Made by a program: the position numbers and the translations under genes. This document shows positions 9,014 to 17,203 of a stretch of 64,000 nt of DNA, piece by piece. The DNA is from UPXZ01 sp964634605 (GTDB lineage: Bacteria > Bacteroidota > Bacteroidia > Bacteroidales > Paludibacteraceae). The stretch is taken from positions 62,001 to 126,000 of the forward strand of contig CAZWLJ010000001.1 in the NCBI GenBank assembly GCA_964634605.1, given 5' to 3'. The notes beneath the pieces are model-generated. The model had not been told where the DNA came from. It ran no database searches and saw only the letters and a program-made list of their open reading frames with translations. Positions within the stretch are counted from its first letter, which is position 1. Every line of letters begins with the position of its first letter.

Positions 9014-9949
9014 TTATACCTTCACCACCTTTATCAGTTTGTTTTCTGCTTTCAGTTCTCTGACGATATTATCGAGTACTCCGTTGATGAAAATCGCGCT
9101 CTTGTCGGTACTGTAATTTTTCGAAATTTCGATGTATTCGTTCAGTGTTACGTTTACAGGAATAGTCGGAAACGAAGTGATTTCCGCTAATGCTGTCTGC
9201 ATGATGATAATATCCATAAAAGCAATCCGGTCGAGTTCCCAGTTGCGCGTGTGAATGTCTATCATCTCGCGGAATTGTTTTTCGTTTTCCAGCGTATTTC
9301 TCAGTAGTTTTCCGGCAAATTCGGAATCTTCATCGTCCTTGAACATGGGAAGTAACTCCTGCTCCACCCCGTTGGCCAGATCAAACCTTTTGATGGTTTT
9401 GATGATGAAACTGATCACGATTTCCAGGTTATCATTCCAGTAGATACTCTGATCTTCGATTGAATCGGCAAACTCTTCGCTCTGTAAAATTATTTTCTTA
9501 AATATTTTTCTCCAGATATCTTTGTCAGCTGCATAATCATTTGTTTCAGCGGTCATATAATCTGTAAAAATGCTTGATTCCACAGCCTGGTCGTACACCA
9601 TTTTGACTGTATCCAGGTTATTTGCCCAGGATATCTTATGCTCTTTGATAAAATTCTGCAGCAGCAGGTTCTTCGATAGCTGAAGAACAAATGCGTTATC
9701 AACAAAACGGGTGTTGGGATTCAAATCTTCATCGCTCGGACGAAGCTTGTTTTTGCGTGCATCAATTTTGGCTGCAGCATAATTTGTAACCTCCACAGCC
9801 AGCTGAAGTAAGTGAAAATAAAGCTCGTAAGTCTTTTCAACACTATGAAACAGTTCCTTTTCTGCCAGGGCTACAGATGAATTGTGGCCTTTGTAGTAAG
9901 CATAAACAATTTGAAGGATCTTAATACGAAGTAAAACTCGGTTAATCAT
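9014..9949 (-). CDS. nusB: Transcription antitermination factor NusB
   Basis: I place the start at the ATG at 9949, because the protein then begins MINRVLLRIKILQIVYAYYKG, the usual Bacteroidetes NusB N-terminus. A start seven codons upstream is possible. At 311 residues it has the long form found in this phylum, with a central insertion of about 150 residues relative to E. coli NusB. The conserved C-terminal part is visible as DIIIMQTALAEITSFPTIPVNVTLNEYIEI, seen here in pieces, and SAIFINGVLDNIV. NusB with NusE binds boxA during rRNA transcription. Its promoter box is at 9985-9992. Confidence 0.93.
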   Translation of the reverse strand: MINRVLLRIKILQIVYAYYKGHNSSVALAEKELFHSVEKTYELYFHLLQLAVEVTNYAAAKIDARKNKLRPSDEDLNPNTRFVDNAFVLQLSKNLLLQNFIKEHKISWANNLDTVKMVYDQAVESSIFTDYMTAETNDYAADKDIWRKIFKKIILQSEEFADSIEDQSIYWNDNLEIVISFIIKTIKRFDLANGVEQELLPMFKDDEDSEFAGKLLRNTLENEKQFREMIDIHTRNWELDRIAFMDIIIMQTALAEITSFPTIPVNVTLNEYIEISKNYSTDKSAIFINGVLDNIVRELKAENKLIKVVKV

Positions 9950-10270
9950 AAACTCTCTCTGATTCAACAATCTTAAATTTGATGCAAAGGTAAAAAATTT
10001 TTCTGTTCATTCTGCTAATTTGCTCTGAAATATCTGAATTATGACACTTTTTTACAGATGACTGATAATTTTTTATTTTAAAAAAAACACAATTAATCAA
10101 CTCATTGTTTGAATAATCGAAAAAATATTCTGAAATTTGGCATTCGAAAGATTGAACAACGGTTTTTTCCGTTTTTTTGAATAAAAATTAACAATTAAAC
10201 AGTCATTCCCCGCGTTCCTGCCGATGCGGAATTTTCGACGGTTGGCTGTTCAAAAAAAAGTATCTGATTT
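9950..10270. other. Divergent intergenic region, about 320 bases
   Basis: It lies between nusB (minus) and the PUR-like gene (plus). It holds the nusB -7 box and a likely promoter for the PUR-like gene: TTTG at 10108-10111, a 20-base spacer, then GAAATTTG at 10132-10139, one mismatch from TAnnTTTG. This would leave a leader of about 125 bases with a GC-rich patch around 10205-10235. I see no recognisable riboswitch or ORF. Confidence 0.4.
9985..9992 (-). promoter_or_regulatory. -7 box of the nusB operon promoter
   Basis: The minus strand reads TACCTTTG, an exact TAnnTTTG match about 35 bases before the nusB ATG. No clear -33 TTTG is visible. Confidence 0.5.
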
Positions 10271-10702
10271 ATGGAAGTTGAAAAAAGAAAAATTGAGCTT
10301 GAGAAAAAAGACAGCGAAATTATTTACTCCAAAGCTATCAAAGCCGGAAAAAGAATTTATTATCTTGATGTAAAGAAAAGCAGAAATGATGATTTGTATC
10401 TTGCAATCACCGAAAGTAAGAAAAAAGTAACAGGATTCGATGAAGATGCACAGGTAACGTATGAGAAACACAAAATATTCTTATACAAAGAAGATTTTGA
10501 AAAATTTGTTGAAGGACTGGATGATGTGATTGGTTTTATAAAACAAGAACAGGGAGAACCTACTCCAAGACCCGAATATATTCCTTCACATAACGATACG
10601 AAGGAAGGAGAAGCTCTGCCTGTAGCCGAAGAAAAGACAAAAACCGAGTCCGAAACTTCGGGTGAAACAAAACGCAGTTTTTTTGACAAATTCAAATTCT
10701 AA
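10271..10702 (+). CDS. PUR-alpha-like DNA/RNA-binding protein (DUF3276)
   Basis: The 143-residue protein has an N-terminal PUR-type domain at about residues 8-92 (EKKDSEIIYSKAIKAGKR, then YYLDVKKSRNDDLYLAITES, read here in pieces) and a disordered Glu/Pro/Thr-rich tail ending SFFDKFKF. Bacterial PUR proteins of the DUF3276 family are small single-repeat relatives of eukaryotic Pur-alpha and bind single-stranded nucleic acid. Their role in Bacteroidetes is not well defined. It is followed by a strong hairpin, so it is probably a single-gene unit. Confidence 0.85.
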   Translation: MEVEKRKIELEKKDSEIIYSKAIKAGKRIYYLDVKKSRNDDLYLAITESKKKVTGFDEDAQVTYEKHKIFLYKEDFEKFVEGLDDVIGFIKQEQGEPTPRPEYIPSHNDTKEGEALPVAEEKTKTESETSGETKRSFFDKFKF

Positions 10703-10720
10703 TCCTATTTTTTTGAATAC

Positions 10721-10756
10721 AAAAAAACGTCCGTGGAAATCTATGGACGTTTTTTG
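10721..10756 (+). terminator. Rho-independent terminator after the PUR-like gene
   Basis: ACGTCC pairs with GGACGT around a 12-base loop, and the stem is extended by A/T pairs. A run of T follows. It ends only 17 bases before the ATG of the threonine aldolase gene. Confidence 0.8.
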
Positions 10757-10773
10757 TTAATATCAACCCAAAA

Positions 10774-11817
10774 ATGAAAACATTTGCAAGTGATAATTAT
10801 TCAGGTGTTCATCCTGAAATAATGAATGCCATAATCGGTGCAAACAATAATCATCAGATTTCATACGGCGACGATGAAATTACTGCCGAAATGAACCGGA
10901 TATTCAGGGATCAATTCGGTGATACAGACGTACTTTATGCTTTCAACGGCACAGGGGCCAATATCGTCAGCCTGAAGTGTGCTGTTCTGCCCTTCCAATC
11001 GGTGATCTGTGCCGAAACGGCTCATATACAGGTAGATGAATGCGGCGGACCGACTCAGAATATCGGATGCACATTGGTGCCCCTGCAAACACCCGACGGA
11101 AAACTAACTCCGGGTATGATCGAACATCAGCTTACATACACAGGCAATGTACATCACACTCAGCCCAAAGTCATATCGGTGAGTCAAAGCACCGAACTTG
11201 GTACAGTATATACACGCGGCGAGCTGAAAGAACTCGCCGACTTTGCACACAGGCATGACATGTACCTGCATGTGGACGGTGCACGCATTTCAAATGCAGT
11301 AGCCGCCCTGGGATGCACTCTGAAAGAAGCAACAGCAGACTGCGGAGTGGATATCATGAGCTTCGGAGGAACTAAAAACGGTTTGATGATGGGTGAAGCC
11401 ATACTGATTTTCAACAGCGAACTTCGGAAACATGCACCCTACTATCACAAACAAACGGCGCAACTATACTCTAAAAACAGATTCGTGGCTGCTCAGTTCA
11501 AAGCACTCTTTACCAACGAATTATGGAAAAGAATGGCTTCGCACTCCAACCGAATGGCACAGCTGCTCGCCTCCGAAATCTCGGGACTGAAAGGCGTGAC
11601 AATCACACAAAAAGTGGAGGCAAATGCCATCTTTGTGATTATACCGGCACATATAGCCGAACCTCTGAGGGAAGCTTACCGCTTTTACGACTGGAATACT
11701 GCAACCGGTGAACTCCGCTGGATGTGCTCGTTTGACACTACCGAAGAAGATGTAACAGGATTTACCACAAAATTAAAAAACCTGCTACAGGCAGATTCAC
11801 GGCTTAATTCTTTTTGA
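10774..11817 (+). CDS. Low-specificity L-threonine aldolase
   Basis: This 347-residue fold-type I PLP enzyme cleaves L-threonine or allo-threonine to glycine and acetaldehyde. It starts KTFASDNYSGVHPEI, the usual aldolase N-terminus. The PLP lysine is K201 in SFGGTKNGLMMGEA; D168 and R171 in LHVDGARISNA contact the cofactor, and the AFNGTGAN loop near 56-63 binds phosphate. The related beta-eliminating lyases are longer. No promoter fits between it and the hairpin immediately upstream. Confidence 0.9.
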   Translation: MKTFASDNYSGVHPEIMNAIIGANNNHQISYGDDEITAEMNRIFRDQFGDTDVLYAFNGTGANIVSLKCAVLPFQSVICAETAHIQVDECGGPTQNIGCTLVPLQTPDGKLTPGMIEHQLTYTGNVHHTQPKVISVSQSTELGTVYTRGELKELADFAHRHDMYLHVDGARISNAVAALGCTLKEATADCGVDIMSFGGTKNGLMMGEAILIFNSELRKHAPYYHKQTAQLYSKNRFVAAQFKALFTNELWKRMASHSNRMAQLLASEISGLKGVTITQKVEANAIFVIIPAHIAEPLREAYRFYDWNTATGELRWMCSFDTTEEDVTGFTTKLKNLLQADSRLNSF

Positions 11818-11873
11818 AAAATTCCGGTCAATTACCAGAACTCATTATAAATTAACTTTTTACAGTATTAAAT

Positions 11874-13055
11874 ATGCTTAAAACCTGGAGATGGTTCGGT
11901 AAAAACGATCCTATAACTCTGCCGATGCTAAAACAAATTGGTGTGGAAGGCATTGTAACCTCGCTTTACCACATTCCGCCCGGCAAAGTTTGGCCAATGG
12001 ACGAAATAAGCGATCTGAACAATTACATCAGAAGCCACGGTCTTGAATGGAGTGTCGTGGAAAGTGTTCCTGTGGCTGAATCTGTCAAATACGGAGGAAC
12101 CGACAGCGACGAACTGACAGAAAATTTCAGACAATCGGTGATTCACCTGGGCAAACTCGGGATAAAAACCATTTGTTACAACTTCATGCCCGTAATCGAC
12201 TGGATACGGACAGATTTAAACAGGACTCTCCCCGACGGCACTTCAACGCTTTTTTTCGATAAAATAAGATTCGGTTATTTCGATGTGAAAATATTGAACA
12301 GAACCGGAGCCGCAAATGATTTCACACCCGAAGAAATGCAAAAAATTGAAGAACTGGATAAAACCATCACCCAACAGGAAAAAGACGCTCTGATACATAC
12401 TATCATTGTCAAAACTCAGGGATTTATCAACCGCAATATCGTCGGGAAAAATCAGGATCCCGTGGAGGCATTTATTGAGCTGCTGAAATTGTATGATTCC
12501 ATTGACAAAAACCAGCTTCGTGAAAACCTGCTCCGTTTCCTGCGTAAAGTGATTCCAACAGCCGAAGAATATGGTGTTAACCTGTGTATTCACCCGGACG
12601 ATCCGCCCTTTGCAGCTTTCGGTTTACCACGTATCGTGAGTAACGAAGCAGATATCGATTGGATTCTCGGAGCTGTCAACAAGCCAAACAATGGTTTAAC
12701 ATTCTGTGCCGGTTCGCTCAGCGCCGGAATGCACAATAATGTTCCGCATCTGGCCGAAAAATTTGTAAAACGGGTGCACTTTGCCCATTTACGCAGCACC
12801 GAAGTACTCGATAACGGAGACTTTCTGGAGGCTTCGCATCTGGAAGGAAGAGGTCGGTTAATCGAAATAATCCGTATCTTTGAAAAAGAAAACCGGGCTA
12901 TACCGATGCGAGTCGATCACGGCAAACTGATGCTGGATGACGCAGATAAAAACTACAATCCCGGATATTCATTCCATGGAAGGATGTTTGCACTGGCACA
13001 GGTAGAAGGGATGATGGCTGTGGTTCGGAATGAAATTGAATCAGGAATTTACTAA
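11874..13055 (+). CDS. uxuA: Mannonate dehydratase
   Basis: This 393-residue TIM-barrel enzyme dehydrates D-mannonate to 2-keto-3-deoxygluconate in glucuronate catabolism. The N-terminus (KTWRWFGKNDPITLPML) and internal CIHPDDPPFAAFGLPRI and TFCAGSLSAGMHNN stretches are typical, and the HPDDPP and MRVDHGK motifs supply metal and catalytic residues. The next gene, 23 bases downstream, encodes the enzyme that makes its substrate, so the two form a functional pair. uxaC, kdgK and kdgA are not in the window. Confidence 0.95.
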   Translation: MLKTWRWFGKNDPITLPMLKQIGVEGIVTSLYHIPPGKVWPMDEISDLNNYIRSHGLEWSVVESVPVAESVKYGGTDSDELTENFRQSVIHLGKLGIKTICYNFMPVIDWIRTDLNRTLPDGTSTLFFDKIRFGYFDVKILNRTGAANDFTPEEMQKIEELDKTITQQEKDALIHTIIVKTQGFINRNIVGKNQDPVEAFIELLKLYDSIDKNQLRENLLRFLRKVIPTAEEYGVNLCIHPDDPPFAAFGLPRIVSNEADIDWILGAVNKPNNGLTFCAGSLSAGMHNNVPHLAEKFVKRVHFAHLRSTEVLDNGDFLEASHLEGRGRLIEIIRIFEKENRAIPMRVDHGKLMLDDADKNYNPGYSFHGRMFALAQVEGMMAVVRNEIESGIY

Positions 13056-13078
13056 TTTATAAACTACAGATAAAAAAA

Positions 13079-13891
13079 ATGAACAATTTATTCAGCGTAA
13101 AAGACAAAGTCATTGTGATTACCGGCGGAACAGGCGTACTGGGTGGAACCATCGCTTCATACCTGGCAAACGAAGGTGCCAGTGTTGTAATACTTGGAAG
13201 GCGAAAAGATGCGGGCGAGAAGCTTGTAAATGAAATCAGACAAAATAACAACGAAGCCGTTTTTCTGCAGACTGATGTAACTGATAAAAATTCGCTTATA
13301 GCTAACCGGGCTGAAATTTTGAGCCGCTACGGGAAGGTGGATGCACTCCTGAATGCAGCCGGTGGAAATATGCCGGGTGCAACAATTCCGCCGACCGGGA
13401 CTTTCTTCGATCTGAATATCGACGATTTTGAAAAAGTGCTCCGGCTGAATCTGACCGGGACGGTGCTGCCCACGCAAATTTTTCTGGAACCTATGGTAGA
13501 GCAAAAAAAAGGCAGCATAGTAAATTTTTCATCCATGGCTGCCTTCAGACCAATGACACGCGTAGCCGGATATGCTGCAGCTAAAGCAGGTATTTCAAAC
13601 TTCACACAATACATGGCACACGAGGTTGCACTTAAATTTGGTGAAGGCATACGGGTTAACGCCATCGCACCCGGGTTTTTCATTACCGAACAAAACAGGA
13701 GCCTGCTCACCAACCCGGACGGTACTTTCACCGAAAGAGGAAAAGATGTCATCCGGCAAACCCCATTCAGACGCTTCGGCCAGCCCGAAGAACTGTGTGG
13801 CACAGTTCAGTATTTAATCAGCGATGCATCCGCGTTCGTAACCGGCACAGTGGCTGTAGTCGACGGCGGATTCAACACTTTTGCAATGTAG
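13079..13891 (+). CDS. SDR-family D-mannonate oxidoreductase (fructuronate reductase)
   Basis: The 270-residue short-chain dehydrogenase has the Rossmann motif TGGTGVLGG (residues 15-23), NAAGG (92-96) and the catalytic Ser-Tyr-Lys set (S152, Y165, K169 in GYAAAKAG). The extended EQNRSLLTNPDG segment near 200 is typical of the SDR-type mannonate oxidoreductases that replace classical UxuB. I infer NAD(P)H-dependent interconversion of D-fructuronate and D-mannonate from this and from the adjacent uxuA. A general SDR of other specificity cannot be excluded. Confidence 0.85.
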   Translation: MNNLFSVKDKVIVITGGTGVLGGTIASYLANEGASVVILGRRKDAGEKLVNEIRQNNNEAVFLQTDVTDKNSLIANRAEILSRYGKVDALLNAAGGNMPGATIPPTGTFFDLNIDDFEKVLRLNLTGTVLPTQIFLEPMVEQKKGSIVNFSSMAAFRPMTRVAGYAAAKAGISNFTQYMAHEVALKFGEGIRVNAIAPGFFITEQNRSLLTNPDGTFTERGKDVIRQTPFRRFGQPEELCGTVQYLISDASAFVTGTVAVVDGGFNTFAM

Positions 13892-13912
13892 GAATGTAAA
13901 TTCAATGGAATT

Positions 13913-14716
13913 TTGACAACACTCAGCCTTACACCCGAACAACAGCAATTAAGAGACAGATACCTGATTCTTAAAAGAGAATTTTCAGAGCTTTTTGCCC
14001 TGAGAAACGAAATTGTTTCGCACGATATTCCATTTCTCACATCGTTGTATCTGGAACTGATAGGAAGAAAACTGTATGAAGTATATTGCCTGAGTGTTGA
14101 ATTATCAAAACTGAAACAACGTTTGTCGCTGTTGCAGGCTTATATTAACCGCAATGAAATTCCCGATTTACAGGAAGTTGACAGTAAAATTGAAGTGCTT
14201 TTTACTGATTATCAGAGAAAAATAGATCAGGAGGCTCAAAATCTGGTTGCTGCCAGAGAATTTCTGAAAAACGGCACATTCCTGAGCGAAGAAGAAACGA
14301 GTGAATTGAAAAACATATACCGAACGATTGTCAAAAGACTTCACCCGGATATTAACCCCGGGCTGACCGAAGAGCAGAAAGAACTCTTTCTGAAAGCTCA
14401 GATAGCGTATCAGTTGCCCGACATCTCAACGCTCCGGATAATTTTGGTTTCGCTGGATATGGGTAATCAGGAAACCACCCGGGAATATAATCTGACAGAA
14501 ATAGTGCAGAAGCTTAGCGAAAACGTGAACCGGCTGAAGGAACAAACAGATAAACTGAATAAGGAATTTCCATGCATATATCGCGAAAACCTGAAAGATG
14601 AGGTGTGGATAAAAAGTGAGCAGGATAATGCGGATGATGAAATGAAAATTCTCAAAACAGAAATTGAGAAATACAAACAATACGTTATTTTACTCGAGGA
14701 ATGGAAACCGGCATAA
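13913..14716 (+). CDS. J-domain-like protein with coiled-coil arms
   Basis: There is no ATG in this frame after the preceding stop, so the TTG at 13913 is the likely start, giving 267 residues; it lies 21 bases after the SDR gene. Residues about 128-180 look like helices II-III of a DnaJ J-domain: YRTIVKRLHPDINPG carries the HPD tripeptide at 144-146, followed by ELFLKAQIAYQL. Long charged helices flank it at 10-120 and 190-265. J-domains stimulate Hsp70 ATPase, but there is no Gly/Phe or zinc region and no dnaK nearby, so the partner is unknown. It overlaps the HIRAN gene by 16 bases. Confidence 0.7.
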   Translation: MTTLSLTPEQQQLRDRYLILKREFSELFALRNEIVSHDIPFLTSLYLELIGRKLYEVYCLSVELSKLKQRLSLLQAYINRNEIPDLQEVDSKIEVLFTDYQRKIDQEAQNLVAAREFLKNGTFLSEEETSELKNIYRTIVKRLHPDINPGLTEEQKELFLKAQIAYQLPDISTLRIILVSLDMGNQETTREYNLTEIVQKLSENVNRLKEQTDKLNKEFPCIYRENLKDEVWIKSEQDNADDEMKILKTEIEKYKQYVILLEEWKPA

Positions 14717-15090
14717 CCAAACTTACACCAGAGCTTCTGGCTTTAATAGGCACCGGAGGTGTAAAGGCTCTGACGCCATTTACACGTGAAATTTTTCTGC
14801 TCGATATTGTAGTTGCAGGAACAACTTTCTGCAGTGAGATTGATAGTCTGGAACCACAGATGGTAGCCGGGACGGTACTGAAAATGATACGTCATCCGCA
14901 TAATAAACACGACGAACTGGCTATCGGCATATACCTGAACGAGATACGCATTGGATGGGTTCCGCGCGAACTGAACGAAGTGATTTCACGGTTGATGGAT
15001 GCCGGAAAGGCGTTTTTCTGCAGAATCGATTCTGCAAAAAGAAAAAACAACTGGCTGAAAATCAATGCCAAAATATATATGGTAGAATAA
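14701..15090 (+). CDS. HIRAN-domain protein
   Basis: This 129-residue protein is almost entirely a HIRAN domain at about residues 32-127. The conserved features are FLLDIVVAGTTF, LIREP-like KMIRHPHNKHDELAIGIYL and IGWVPRELNEVISRLMDAGK. HIRAN domains in eukaryotic HLTF/Rad5 bind 3' ends of single-stranded DNA at stalled forks, and stand-alone bacterial versions are mostly uncharacterised. The ATG lies inside the end of the J-like gene (16-base overlap), so translation is probably coupled. The terminator for this unit lies inside the 3' end of the convergent GSCFA gene. Confidence 0.85.
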   Translation: METGITKLTPELLALIGTGGVKALTPFTREIFLLDIVVAGTTFCSEIDSLEPQMVAGTVLKMIRHPHNKHDELAIGIYLNEIRIGWVPRELNEVISRLMDAGKAFFCRIDSAKRKNNWLKINAKIYMVE

Positions 15091-15101
15091 CCCGGCAAAG
15101 A

Positions 15102-16097
15102 CTAAACAAATCGTTCTTTCAAAAACGGATAATCTTTGATTAATCCGTTTTTCTTTTTTTCAACCCTATCGACAAACAATTGATATTCAGCAGTATCCGG
15201 ATGTAGCGGACGGTGATTCAGGTCGGTGCGGAGTTGCTCCAGCTCTTTCTTAAGCTTCAGGGTGCTTTCAGAAAAAAACATCCCTGCAAAACATTGCCAG
15301 ATATATTCAACTGTTTGCTCCGAGGGATGGAGCATATCGGTTGTATAAAAACGGTAATCGCGCAGTTCGTCAATTACAATTTCGTATGCCGGAAAGTACT
15401 GTACAAAAGGAAACTCCTTCACGAGCACATCGACAGCAAGATGTAGTGTGCTTTTGCTCACGGTATTCTCATGCGCTCCATCTTTCCAGTGTCTTACAGG
15501 GCTGACAGTAAAAACGAACTTCATCGCCGGATTACTCTGCCTCAGTAAATTTATAACTTCAGAGAGTGAATTTACAACCTCATCCACACTCATACGACGG
15601 CGGTTGAAGCTGTTCGCCGGTAATTTGTGACAGTTGGATACAACTTCTCCTGTGGCAGCATCTTCGAAAATCCATGCTGTACCCAGGGTGATCATCATTA
15701 CATTCGTTTCATTCAGAAAAAAACGGGCAGCTGCCAGACGGCTGTTGATTTTCTGTAACGCTTCACCGGGTTCGATGGCCGAGAATAAGCTGCTGTGAGC
15801 AAAACTGTTCCACAGCGAGCCAGACTGAAACAAATCTTCACCGGTAAATTCCTTGCCATTCAGCAGATAACGTACCGACCGGCAAACAGAAAGGGGATTG
15901 TACAACACCCCAAAAGGATTGATAAACGATAAGAAAAAAGCATCCTGTAGTTTTTTCCCAATATTTTCGGCAAAGCACGAGCCAAGTGTAAATAAATTGT
16001 CGGTATAATTTATTTCAAATTTCGAATCCGGAAGATTTACCGGAGTAAAAAATGCACTCCGGTTCTCCCGTGAATGAGCTTTATCAGATTGATTCAT
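15102..16097 (-). CDS. GSCFA-domain protein
   Basis: This 331-residue protein carries the family-defining GSCFAENIG motif near residues 38-46 and a C-terminal DMLHPSEQTVEYIW stretch. GSCFA domains belong to the SGNH/GDSL hydrolase-like group: the Ser of GSCFA and the DxxHP motif correspond to nucleophile and catalytic Asp/His. The substrate is not known; acyl or acetyl transfer to or from glycans is an inference. No signal peptide is visible. It is transcribed downstream of menA with a 61-base gap, and its last codons overlap a terminator hairpin for the opposite strand. Confidence 0.85.
   Translation of the reverse strand: MNQSDKAHSRENRSAFFTPVNLPDSKFEINYTDNLFTLGSCFAENIGKKLQDAFFLSFINPFGVLYNPLSVCRSVRYLLNGKEFTGEDLFQSGSLWNSFAHSSLFSAIEPGEALQKINSRLAAARFFLNETNVMMITLGTAWIFEDAATGEVVSNCHKLPANSFNRRRMSVDEVVNSLSEVINLLRQSNPAMKFVFTVSPVRHWKDGAHENTVSKSTLHLAVDVLVKEFPFVQYFPAYEIVIDELRDYRFYTTDMLHPSEQTVEYIWQCFAGMFFSESTLKLKKELEQLRTDLNHRPLHPDTAEYQLFVDRVEKKKNGLIKDYPFLKERFV
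15121..15158 (+). terminator. Terminator of the J-like/HIRAN unit, inside the GSCFA coding end
   Basis: AAAAACGGAT (15121-15130) pairs with ATCCGTTTTT (15143-15152) around a 12-base loop, followed by TCTTTTTTT. It begins 30 bases after the HIRAN stop codon but lies within the last codons of the convergent GSCFA gene. Confidence 0.7.
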
Positions 16098-16158
16098 ATG
16101 TGGTTATGCATTTAAAACTTTAACTGTCAGAAAACAGGCATATTTAATTTCTGAACCA

Positions 16159-17064
16159 TCATGCAGCAGCAATAAGCCCGATTCCACCCAATACTGCAAA
16201 AAGAATGGTACCTGCCGAAATTACCTTCATGTGTTTATCGAGGCTTTTACCATCGTTTCTGAGCACATACCCCAAATGCCAGACGAATAGCGGCAAGGTA
16301 ACCAGATAAAGATAACCAACCGGATCAATGCTTTTGATAATGCAGTACAGCGTCATCAGGATGAATGCCAGAACGATAAGCGTCAGATGGTATTTTTTCG
16401 CACCTTCCAGTCCCATGCGAACAGCCAGGGTTTTTTTCTGAAAAACCGTGTCGTTCTCAATATCCCGCATATTGTTCTGATTCAGCATGGCAGTGGAGAG
16501 CAAGCCGATGGAAGCAGCAGGCAAAGCAGCTGTAAAATTCAGTGATTTAGCCATCAGTAAATACATACCGAGCACGCTCACCGGACCAAAAAACAGAAAA
16601 ACGAAAAAATCACCCAATCCGATATATCCATAGGCTTTGGAGCCGAATGTATATTTGATGGCTGCAACTACAGCCAGTGCACCTAACAGAAGCATGAGCA
16701 GGCTGGAAAGATACTTAAGCGAGCCAAATGAAATCCCGACCAGCAATAATCCGGATAATATAGAAATTACAACAAAGATGATCAGCATAACTTTCAGATT
16801 TTCAAAAGTAAGGTGTCCGCTCTGAACACTGCGGATAGGTCCCAAACGGTTTTCATTATCAGTTCCTTTCTGGAGGTCACCGAGTTCGTTGGCTATGTTC
16901 GATACAATCTGCAGCGATAAGGCTGTAAGCAGTCCGAAAATAAATATACCCGTACTCCGGTAACCTTCGGATACTGCCAGCATTCCACCCAAAAGTATTC
17001 CGGCTACCGAAAGAGGCAGCGTACGTAATCTCATGCTTTTAATGTAATAGTGTAATTTCATCAT
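16159..17064 (-). CDS. menA: 1,4-dihydroxy-2-naphthoate polyprenyltransferase
   Basis: This UbiA-superfamily membrane enzyme has about 301 residues and eight to nine predicted helices. It prenylates and decarboxylates dihydroxynaphthoate in menaquinone synthesis. The first Asp-rich region reads NIANELGDLQKGTDNE (about 60-75) and the second NNMRDIENDTVFQKKTLA (about 197-214); RLRTLPLSVAGILLG near the N-terminus is typical of MenA. The ATG at 17061 is an equally good start. Other men genes are not in the window. A -7 box lies at 17084-17091. Confidence 0.93.
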   Translation of the reverse strand: MMKLHYYIKSMRLRTLPLSVAGILLGGMLAVSEGYRSTGIFIFGLLTALSLQIVSNIANELGDLQKGTDNENRLGPIRSVQSGHLTFENLKVMLIIFVVISILSGLLLVGISFGSLKYLSSLLMLLLGALAVVAAIKYTFGSKAYGYIGLGDFFVFLFFGPVSVLGMYLLMAKSLNFTAALPAASIGLLSTAMLNQNNMRDIENDTVFQKKTLAVRMGLEGAKKYHLTLIVLAFILMTLYCIIKSIDPVGYLYLVTLPLFVWHLGYVLRNDGKSLDKHMKVISAGTILFAVLGGIGLIAAA

Positions 17065-17083
17065 AATACATGTATTTCGACGG

Positions 17084-17091
17084 CAAAATTA
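17084..17091 (-). promoter_or_regulatory. -7 box of the menA promoter
   Basis: The minus strand reads TAATTTTG, an exact TAnnTTTG match 20 bases upstream of the menA ATG. A TTTG lies further upstream, but at 24 bases the spacing is too long for a standard -33 box. Confidence 0.5.
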
Positions 17092-17116
17092 CAAAAAATA
17101 CGGTACATAATCATAC

Positions 17117-17152
17117 AAAATAAAAGGAGACATCATCTGAACATGATATCTC
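17117..17152 (-). terminator. Terminator of the Cys/His-repeat gene
   Basis: On the minus strand, GGAGATATCAT pairs with ATGATGTCTCC (one mismatch) around a 5-base loop, followed by TTTTATTTTG. It lies about 50 bases after the Cys/His-repeat gene and just before the menA promoter region. Confidence 0.7.
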
Positions 17153-17203
17153 CCTTAAGACCGGATAAAATTCCGGATTGTTTTTAAAAGTCAGTTTGCA
17201 GGA

